Both the position numbers and the translations under genes were made by a program. A stretch of 14,313 nucleotides of DNA from Pseudomonadota bacterium. Lineage in GTDB: Bacteria; Pseudomonadota; Alphaproteobacteria; Rhizobiales; Beijerinckiaceae. The first letter of the stretch is position 1. Each line of letters starts with the position of its first letter. Below are positions 8,930-14,313 of the stretch, piece after piece. Below the pieces are notes generated by a model. It searched no databases, was not told the origin of the DNA, and saw only the letters and a program-made list of their open reading frames with translations. The stretch covers positions 1-14,313 of the forward strand of contig JAGWRL010000361.1 of assembly GCA_028876585.1 (NCBI GenBank). The letters run 5' to 3'.

Positions 8930-9274
8930 CTGTGGCGCGCCGCCGACGTACAGGATCGCGACGGGGGCGGCGCGCGGCTGCAAGTCTCGCGCGGCCTCTT
9001 TCGCTTCATCCGCCTGGTTTGGGCTGATGGCGGCGGCAACCATGAACGCATCACCGCCGCCACAAACATTCGCGTCGAAATCGTCTGCAAGATCGCCGCT
9101 CAATCCGGCTTCCTCGTCCTACCGAGACGTTGGGCGGTCGAACGCTTCTTCGCAGGGATCAACCGCATTCGCCGCCTCGCCAAGGACGTCGAGGCCACGA
9201 TAAAATCCGCCGCCGCTTTCCTCTGTGCGGCTGCGGCAATGCTCATGATCCGCCGCATAGCCCGCGCCTCATGA
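8930..9274 (+). pseudogene. IS5-type DDE transposase, C-terminal fragment
   Basis: About 112 residues match the C-terminal third of IS5/IS427-type transposases. AADVQDRDG opens the match; LVWADGG carries the second catalytic Asp; then VEIVCKIAAQSGFLVLPRRW, and WAVERFF with the catalytic Glu, followed by NRIRRLAKD and the family ending MIRRIARAS. The first Asp and everything before it are missing. Homology begins abruptly near 8930, 10-15 bases after the tRNA-like fragment, so the left side is deleted. ATGAGTTTCGAAACC straddling the stop resembles the right terminal region of such elements, but no matching left inverted repeat is present. The frame is open back to 8786, but upstream residues are not transposase. 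This remnant cannot transpose by itself. Confidence 0.8.
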
Positions 9275-9298
9275 GTTTCGAAACCGACCCTCAGACTG

Positions 9299-9765
9299 GG
9301 CTCCCTGTCCAAGCGCTCCCTCGCGGTCTTGAAGATCACGCTCGACGGCGTCGAGCCCAAGGTGATGCGGCGCATCGTCGTGCGATCCGACATCCGTCTC
9401 GATCGGCTGCATCTGGCGATCCAGGCCGCCATGGGTTGGATCAACTCGCGTTCCACATCGGCGGCGCCGGATGGAGCGCGCCCGAGCCCAATGGGATTTA
9501 CGACGGTCCGATGGACGTCAAGACGGCGCGTCTCAGCGCCGTCCTCGTCGAGGCCGGCCGCAAGACGTTCAGTTATACCTACGACTTTGGTGACGGCTGG
9601 TCCCATACCGTCAAGCTCGAAAAGATCGCGCCCATGATCGAGGACGAATCGCCCTTGCTCCTCATCGAAGCCACTGGACACAGCCCACCTGAAGATTGCG
9701 GCGGACCGTGGGGTCATGAAAGACTGCGCGAAATCCTCGCCGATCCCGCCTCGCGCGTGACGGCG
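9299..9765 (+). pseudogene. pRiA4b ORF-3 family protein, frameshifted
   Basis: The family (IS1096 element passenger TnpR-like fold, Pfam name Plasmid_pRiA4b_ORF-3) has no firm biochemical role. Frame 2 gives LKITLDGVEPKVMRRI, then LDRLHLAIQAAMGW (to about 9439). The frame then changes, and frame 1 carries FHIGGAGW (from 9451), FSYTYDFGDGWSHTV, LEKIAP and SPPEDCGGPWGHERLREIL (to about 9750). Intact members have about seven residues between the MGW Trp and the Phe of F-x-I-G-G; here 11 bases remain where 21 are expected, so about 10 bases are probably lost between 9440 and 9450. The family's usual acidic C-terminal end is absent, and frame 1 runs on open, antisense to the HAD gene. The likeliest old start is TTG 9329. 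It lies immediately behind the transposase fragment. Confidence 0.75.
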
Positions 9766-9828
9766 CGGGCGAGGCGACGGAACCGGTCGATGGCGTCGGG
9801 CGACATATTGTCTGACTTAAGACGAGGG

Positions 9829-10524
9829 TCAATCGACGCGGCCGAGCCAGCCCGACAGATCGGCGAAACTTTCGAGCGCGGCGAAGCGGGGCTCGTCGAG
9901 CGGCGGCTCGGCGCGTTCGCGCGCCCATTCGAATTCATGCGGGATATGCAGGGCGAACGCGCCCGCCGCCAGCGCCGGCAAAATGTCGGAGCGCAGCGAG
10001 TTGCCGACCATCACGGCGCGATGCGGCGCGGCGCCGTAGCGGGCGAAGATTTTTGTGTAAGTCGCCGCGGTCTTCTCGCTGACGATCTCGACGCCGGCGA
10101 ATTGATCCCCAAGGCCAGAGGCGGCGAGTTTCGATTCCTGATGGAACAGATCGCCCTTGGTGACGAGCACCAGGCGCGCGCGGGCGGCGAGCTTCGGCAG
10201 CGTCTCGCGCACGCCGGGCAGCGGTTCGATGGGATGGCGCATCAGCTCGCGGCCGATGGCGAGGATCTGCGCGACCGCGCCCGCGGGCAAGGCGTCGCCG
10301 GCGATGTCGAGCGCGGTCTCGATCATCGACAGCGTAAAGCCCTTCACGCCATAGCCGTAAAGGTGGAGATTGCGCTCCTCCGCTTCAACCAAGCGCGCCT
10401 CGGTGTGGGCGGGATCGGCGAACGGGACCAGCAGCGCGTGATAGCGCCGGGCGGCGTCCTGAAAATAGCTTTCATGACGCCACAGCGTGTCGTCGGCGTC
10501 GAGGCAGATGAGATCGATGGGCAC
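9829..10524 (-). CDS. HAD-family hydrolase (phosphatase-like)
   Basis: A 231-residue cytoplasmic HAD-superfamily protein of subfamily IA type (helical cap). Motif I is DADDTLW, with nucleophile Asp9 and acid/base Asp11. Motif II is LVTKGD (Thr122), the motif III Lys is probably Lys151 in SEKT, and motif IV is GNSLRSD (Asp180). The cap spans about residues 17-90. All catalytic positions are present, so it should be active on some small phosphate ester; the substrate is unknown. The start is GTG at 10524, which puts motif I at residues 9-15; the longer frame to 10572 overlaps spoVR. Only 5 bases separate it from the spoVR stop, with no good Shine-Dalgarno, so translational coupling is likely. 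It is the last gene of the prkA-yeaH-spoVR run. Its convergent neighbour is the pRiA4b remnant. Confidence 0.88.
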   Translation of the reverse strand: MPIDLICLDADDTLWRHESYFQDAARRYHALLVPFADPAHTEARLVEAEERNLHLYGYGVKGFTLSMIETALDIAGDALPAGAVAQILAIGRELMRHPIEPLPGVRETLPKLAARARLVLVTKGDLFHQESKLAASGLGDQFAGVEIVSEKTAATYTKIFARYGAAPHRAVMVGNSLRSDILPALAAGAFALHIPHEFEWARERAEPPLDEPRFAALESFADLSGWLGRVD

Positions 10525-10529
10525 GAGTT

Positions 10530-12044
10530 CTAAGCCGCGTCCTCTTCTTGCAGGATCGCGTCGTAGCCCCACAGCCGCTTGACGTGGCGCATCACCTTGT
10601 CGCGATCGCCCTCCGCCAGCGGCACCCGGTTGCGGCGCTTGTGCCTGAGGATCAACTTGCGGTCGCCGAGCAGATCGACGTCGATCACCTGAATGTCGGG
10701 ATCGCGCGCGGCGACGTCGTAGGAATCGGCCAGCGCGTTGCGCACGCGGCGGTAGCCCTCGGCGTCGTGGATCGCGTCGATCTCATATTCGGACTCGGAG
10801 GCGCGGTCGCTCAGCAGGAACAGCTTGAACTTGCGGATCAGATGCGGGCTGAGGAACTGGCGCACGAAGGATTCGTCGCGATAATTGGCCCAGATCTCGC
10901 GCAACGCGCCGCGCCAATCCGCGTGTCCCGCCAGATCGGGGAACCACTCGCGATCTTCTTGCGTCGGCGAGACGCAGATGCGCTGGATGTCCTGCATCAT
11001 CGCAAAGCCCAGCGCATAGGGGTTCATGCCGCTGTGGTGCGGATTGTCGAAGCCGGTCTGATAGACGACATTGCTGTGGCTGTGCAGGATTTCGAGCAGC
11101 GCGCCCTCGGAGATCAGGCCGCGATCGTAAAGCTCGTTGACGATGTGGTAATGCACGAAGGTGGCGCAGCCCTCGTTCATCAACTTGGTTTGACGCTGCG
11201 GATAGAAATATTGCGAGACATTGCGCACGATGCGCAGCAATTCGCGCTGCCAGGGTTGCAGGATCGGGCTGCTCTTCTCCAGGAAATAGAGCAGGTTCTC
11301 CTCGGGCAGACGATGGCGCAAGCTGCGCTCGGCCGCCTCCAATTCGCTCGCCGTCGGCTCCTTGCTTTTCGACAGGTTCGGCACCGTGCGCCACAGATCG
11401 CTGAAGCTCGCCTGCTCGTTGGCGAGCCGCGTGCGCCGGCGCGCCTCATAATCCGACAGTTTCAGCTTGTTGGCGCGGCGATAGCGGAACACGCTCTGAT
11501 TCTGCAACGCATGCGCGGCGTCGAGCACGGATTCGACCGCCTCCTCGCCATATCTCTCCTCACATTCCGCGACATAGCGCTTGGCGAATTCGAGATAGTC
11601 GAGAATGCCGTTGGGATCGGTCCATTGCTGGAACAGATAGTTGTTCTTGAAGAAATGATTGTGCCCGAACGCCGCGTGCGCCAGCACCAGCGTCTGCATC
11701 GCCATGGAGTTCTCCTCCATATAATAGCTGATGCACGGGTTGGAGTTGATGACGATCTCATAGGCCAGCGCCTGATAGCCCTTGCGATAGAGCATCTCGT
11801 CGCGCACGAACCGTTTGCCGAACGACCAGTGCGAATACATCAGCGGCATGCCGACCGAGGAATAGGCGTCGAGCATCTGCTCGGCCGAGATCACTTCGAT
11901 CTGGTTGGGGAACACGTCGAGGCCGAGATCGTTGAGGGCGACGTCCTGCACCGCCTCATAGACCTTCTGCATCAGCGCGAAGTCCCACTCCGCGCCCTCG
12001 AACAACGGCTTGTCGGCGCGAGGCCGGCGCAGCGTCTCGTTCAT
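10530..12044 (-). CDS. spoVR: SpoVR family protein (YcgB homologue)
   Basis: A 504-residue cytoplasmic protein, full length for the family (about 500). Strongly conserved blocks are visible: FPNQIEVISAEQMLDAY (45-61), MYSHWSFGKRF (69-79), AYEIVINSNPCISYYMEEN (94-112), AHAAFGHNHFFKNNYLF (122-138), FYPQRQTKLMNEGCATF, then GFDNPHHSGMNPYALGF. The name comes from B. subtilis SpoVR, involved in spore cortex formation; in non-sporulating bacteria the homologue YcgB belongs with YeaG and YeaH in a stationary-phase/nitrogen-stress module. Biochemistry is unresolved. ATG 12044 overlaps the yeaH stop by 4 bases (ATGA), with AAAGGGA just upstream, so the two are translationally coupled. The gene order prkA-yeaH-spoVR is the widely conserved one. 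Confidence 0.96.
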   Translation of the reverse strand: MNETLRRPRADKPLFEGAEWDFALMQKVYEAVQDVALNDLGLDVFPNQIEVISAEQMLDAYSSVGMPLMYSHWSFGKRFVRDEMLYRKGYQALAYEIVINSNPCISYYMEENSMAMQTLVLAHAAFGHNHFFKNNYLFQQWTDPNGILDYLEFAKRYVAECEERYGEEAVESVLDAAHALQNQSVFRYRRANKLKLSDYEARRRTRLANEQASFSDLWRTVPNLSKSKEPTASELEAAERSLRHRLPEENLLYFLEKSSPILQPWQRELLRIVRNVSQYFYPQRQTKLMNEGCATFVHYHIVNELYDRGLISEGALLEILHSHSNVVYQTGFDNPHHSGMNPYALGFAMMQDIQRICVSPTQEDREWFPDLAGHADWRGALREIWANYRDESFVRQFLSPHLIRKFKLFLLSDRASESEYEIDAIHDAEGYRRVRNALADSYDVAARDPDIQVIDVDLLGDRKLILRHKRRNRVPLAEGDRDKVMRHVKRLWGYDAILQEEDAA

Positions 12045-13351
12045 GGCGTCCCTTTCTCACGCTGACGCGCGAACAGTTCGCGGAACACGGGATAGATGTC
12101 GGCGGGATTGGCGACCTTGCGCATCGCGAAATTGGGCGCGCTCTCCGCCAGTTCGGAATAGCCGCGCCACAGCTCCTTGGCGTCGCCGCCGCTCCAATGC
12201 GAGGAAATGTCGCGGTCGGCGATCTCGATATAGGCGAAATATTGCGTCGACGGCAGGATCGCCTCGTTCAGCAGTTCGACGCAGCGCTCGGTGTCGCCGC
12301 CGGAATTGTCGCCGTCCGACGCCTCGGCGCAATAGACGTTCCACTCCGCCGTCGCATAGCGCTTGTCGCGCACCTCGATCATCGCCTCCAGCGCGGTGCT
12401 GACGACCGTGCCGCCGGTCTCGCGGCCATAGAAGAACTCGTGCTCGTCGACCTCCTTGGCCTCGTGCGTATGCCGGATGAACACGACGTCGACGCGCTCG
12501 TATTTGCGCTTCAGGAACAGGTGCAGCAGGATGAAGAAGCGCTTGGCCAGGTCTTTCTCGCGCTCGCCCATCGAAGCCGAGACGTCCATCAGACAAAACA
12601 TCACCGCCTTGGCGCGCGGCACGATCACGCGGGTGAAGCGGTTGTAGCGCACGTCGATCGGATCGATGAAGGGAATGGCGCGTTGCAGATATTTGGCGCG
12701 CTTGAGCTCGGCGATGAGCCGCGCCTCCTCCTCCTGCAGCGCCTCCGTCTCCGGCAGCTTGGCGATCTCCTCCAGCCGGCGCTCGAGGCGCTCGATCTCG
12801 GCGCGGCTCGGGCGGCGCAGCGCCAGCCGGCGGCTCAGGCTCTGCCGCATCGTGCGCAGCACGTTGAGGTTGGGAATCAGGCCGTCGGCGGAATAGCCGG
12901 CGCGGCGCGGTTCGGCGAGCTTGGCGTCCTTCAACGACGCTTTGATCAGATCGGGCAGTTCGAGATCCTCGAACAGCAGGTCGAGGAACTCCTCTTCCGA
13001 CAGCGCGAACGTGAAGGCGTCCTCGCCGTCGCCGTCCTGCGCGCCCTGCCGGCCGCGCCCGCCCTGCCCGCCCTTGGGCTTGTCGAGCCGGTCGCCGCTG
13101 ACGAACTCTTTGTTGCCGGGCAGCACGCGGTTGCGGTCGCCCCCGGATTCCGCGTCATGAAACATCGGCTCGTTGATGCCGTCGGTGGGGATCGAGACCG
13201 ATCCCCCCTTGGCGGCGTCGCCGATGGTGCGCTCGCGCACCGCCTTGTCGACCGCTTCCTTGATCCGCGCGCGCGTCCTTTTCAGGAAGCGCATCCGGTT
13301 GCCTAAACTCTTATCGCGCGGATTGAGGCGCCGGTCGATGAACTGGGGCAT
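12041..13351 (-). CDS. yeaH: YeaH/DUF444 family protein with VWA-like domain
   Basis: A 436-residue protein. The N-terminus QFIDRRLNPRDKSLGNRMRF is the family signature. A flexible Gly/Asp/Lys-rich linker follows (about 88-110, with GGQGGRGRQGAQDGDG), then a charged helical part (about 181-220). The C-terminal von Willebrand A-type domain has the metal-dependent adhesion site DVSASMG (Asp256, Ser258, Ser260), GGTVVSTAL and EASDGDNS. YeaH partners the PrkA/YeaG kinase; in E. coli and Salmonella both are RpoS-dependent and linked to starvation tolerance. A GAGGA lies 10 bases upstream of ATG 13351. It starts 24 bases after the prkA stop and overlaps spoVR by 4 bases. Confidence 0.96.
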   Translation of the reverse strand: MPQFIDRRLNPRDKSLGNRMRFLKRTRARIKEAVDKAVRERTIGDAAKGGSVSIPTDGINEPMFHDAESGGDRNRVLPGNKEFVSGDRLDKPKGGQGGRGRQGAQDGDGEDAFTFALSEEEFLDLLFEDLELPDLIKASLKDAKLAEPRRAGYSADGLIPNLNVLRTMRQSLSRRLALRRPSRAEIERLERRLEEIAKLPETEALQEEEARLIAELKRAKYLQRAIPFIDPIDVRYNRFTRVIVPRAKAVMFCLMDVSASMGEREKDLAKRFFILLHLFLKRKYERVDVVFIRHTHEAKEVDEHEFFYGRETGGTVVSTALEAMIEVRDKRYATAEWNVYCAEASDGDNSGGDTERCVELLNEAILPSTQYFAYIEIADRDISSHWSGGDAKELWRGYSELAESAPNFAMRKVANPADIYPVFRELFARQREKGTP

Positions 13352-13375
13352 CGCTCTTAGGTCCTCGATCGCGCC

Positions 13376-14313
13376 TCACCCGGCCTTATTGACGCGCATA
13401 TACCATTCAACCAAACGGCGCACTTGCCGTTCCGTATAGCCACGCGACTTCATCCGCTCCAGGAATTCGGCGTGCTGTTTCTCGGTCTTGGAATCCTGCT
13501 TGGCGCCGAAGCTGATCACCGGCAGCAGTTCCTCGACCTGACTGAACATCCGCTTCTCGATCACCTCGCGGATTTTCTCGTAGGACGTCCACGACGGATT
13601 CTTGCCCTCGTTGTTGGCGCGCGCCCGCAGCGCGAATTTGACGATCTCGTTGCGGAAATCCTTGGGATTGGCGATGCCCGCCGGCTTTTCGACCTTCGAC
13701 AATTCCGCGTCGAGGATCTTGCGATCAAACACCTGGCCGGTGTCGGCGTCCTTGAAATCCTGCTCCTCGATCCACGCATCGGCGTAGGCGATATAGCGAT
13801 TGAACAGGTTCTGCCCGTATTCGCTATAGGATTCGATATAGGCCTTCTGGATCTCGCGCCCGATGAACTCGGCGTAGCGCGGCGCCAGCAGCGACTTGAT
13901 GAAATCGAGATAACGCTCCTCGACCTCCTTGGGATATTGCTCGCGCTTGAGCGCCTGCTCCAGCACATACATCAGATGCACGGGATCGGCGGCGATCTCC
14001 TCGTTGTCGTAGTTGAACGTCTCCGACAGCACCTTGAACGCGAACCGGGTCGAGATGCCCGTCATGCCCTCGGAGACGCCGGCCGCCTCGCGATATTCCT
14101 GAATCGACTTCGCCTTCGGGTCGGTGTCCTTCAGGTTGTCACCGTTATAGACGCGCATCTTCGAATAGATCGGCGAGTTCTGATGCTCCTTCATGCGCGA
14201 CAGCACGCAGAAGCGGGCGAGGATCTCCAAAACCTCCGGCGCGCAGACCGCACTGGCGAGATCGCTGCCCTCCAGGAGCTTGTGGTAGATTTGCGCCTCT
14301 TCGGTCGCGCGCA
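13376..14313 (-). CDS. prkA: PrkA/YeaG serine kinase, C-terminal part (cut by right edge)
   Basis: The last 312 codons of a PrkA-type AAA+/Ser protein kinase (usually about 640-650 residues), so roughly the C-terminal half. The frame is open to the window edge, beginning RATEEAQIYHKLLEGSD, so the TTG at 14230 is not the start. Blocks include MRVYNGDNLKDTDPKAK, SEGMTGISTRFAFKVLSETF, HLMYVLEQALKREQYP and the C-terminal GYTERQVRRLVEWYMRV. This is the PrkA C-terminal domain; the AAA module with Walker motifs lies outside the window. PrkA/YeaG is involved in adaptation to starvation and, in B. subtilis, sporulation. It is first of the operon within view, followed by yeaH after 24 bases. Confidence 0.96.
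   Translation of the reverse strand, partial: RATEEAQIYHKLLEGSDLASAVCAPEVLEILARFCVLSRMKEHQNSPIYSKMRVYNGDNLKDTDPKAKSIQEYREAAGVSEGMTGISTRFAFKVLSETFNYDNEEIAADPVHLMYVLEQALKREQYPKEVEERYLDFIKSLLAPRYAEFIGREIQKAYIESYSEYGQNLFNRYIAYADAWIEEQDFKDADTGQVFDRKILDAELSKVEKPAGIANPKDFRNEIVKFALRARANNEGKNPSWTSYEKIREVIEKRMFSQVEELLPVISFGAKQDSKTEKQHAEFLERMKSRGYTERQVRRLVEWYMRVNKAG

Larger units (their letters stand above)
8741..8938. other. Non-coding stretch after the tRNA, without a recognisable gene
   Basis: No reading frame here looks protein-like, and the base composition is more AT-rich (CTATATAGGGG, TAATATTC) than its surroundings. It holds a 7-bp perfect dyad (8854-8871) and the tRNA-like piece (8887-8917), both listed separately. 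A looser pair, CCAGAC (8769-8774) and GTCTGG (8789-8794), could form a hairpin with a 14-base loop, but no T run follows. Confidence 0.6.

Noticed and set aside
9714..9938. Minus-strand frame with a fairly protein-like run near MSPDAIDRFRRLARAV
   Set aside because: It overlaps both the HAD C-terminus and the pRiA4b remnant, matches no family I know and lacks a Shine-Dalgarno.
10548..12065. 505-codon plus-strand frame spanning nearly all of spoVR
   Set aside because: A full antisense mirror of spoVR arising from codon bias; SpoVR conservation lies on the minus strand.
12197..13306. 369-codon plus-strand frame
   Set aside because: Antisense to yeaH, which has its MIDAS motif and family N-terminus on the minus strand.

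Overview
The window is high-GC, densely packed DNA with alphaproteobacterial features. The gene set (CueR/CopA with YHS domains, DUF305, cytochrome b561, PrkA-YeaH-SpoVR, a pRiA4b ORF-3 family protein and an IS5-type transposase fragment) fits the Hyphomicrobiales (Rhizobiales). I cannot fix the genus from sequence alone. Every start and function given here is read from the sequence and from memory of families; no search was run.

Left arm (1-5851, minus strand). A copper-handling run reads leftward: a Cu(I) P-type ATPase (copA), a 32-codon Met/Trp-rich small ORF, a periplasmic DUF305 protein, a cytochrome b561, an MFS transporter and then mutL, which is cut by the left edge. No gap between neighbours exceeds about 46 bases, so the six may form one transcript. 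A MerR-family regulator diverges from copA (5950-6345, plus). It keeps Cys112, Cys120 and Ser77, the copper-sensing residues of E. coli CueR, at the same numbers. The space between the two genes holds a near-perfect CueR-type dyad within a 19-bp promoter spacer that fires toward copA. This is a self-contained copper sensing and efflux unit.

Middle (6367-8740). A ten-helix EamA/DMT transporter with a tail of 23 histidines in 63 residues reads leftward. A nucleoside phosphorylase-family gene (7660-8484) reads rightward. Between them lies what looks like the decayed C-terminal end of an MFS transporter, whose stop overlaps the phosphorylase start. A tRNA-Arg(ACG) gene with encoded CCA follows.

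Decayed accessory stretch (8741-9828). Downstream of the tRNA there is no intact gene. The stretch holds a short dyad, a piece resembling the 3' end of another tRNA, the C-terminal third of an IS5-type transposase, and a pRiA4b ORF-3 family gene with an internal frameshift. This looks like an eroded integration hotspot.

Right arm (9829-14313, minus strand). The conserved stress operon prkA (cut by the right edge), yeaH and spoVR reads leftward. A HAD-family phosphatase is attached directly behind spoVR, 5 bases after its stop.
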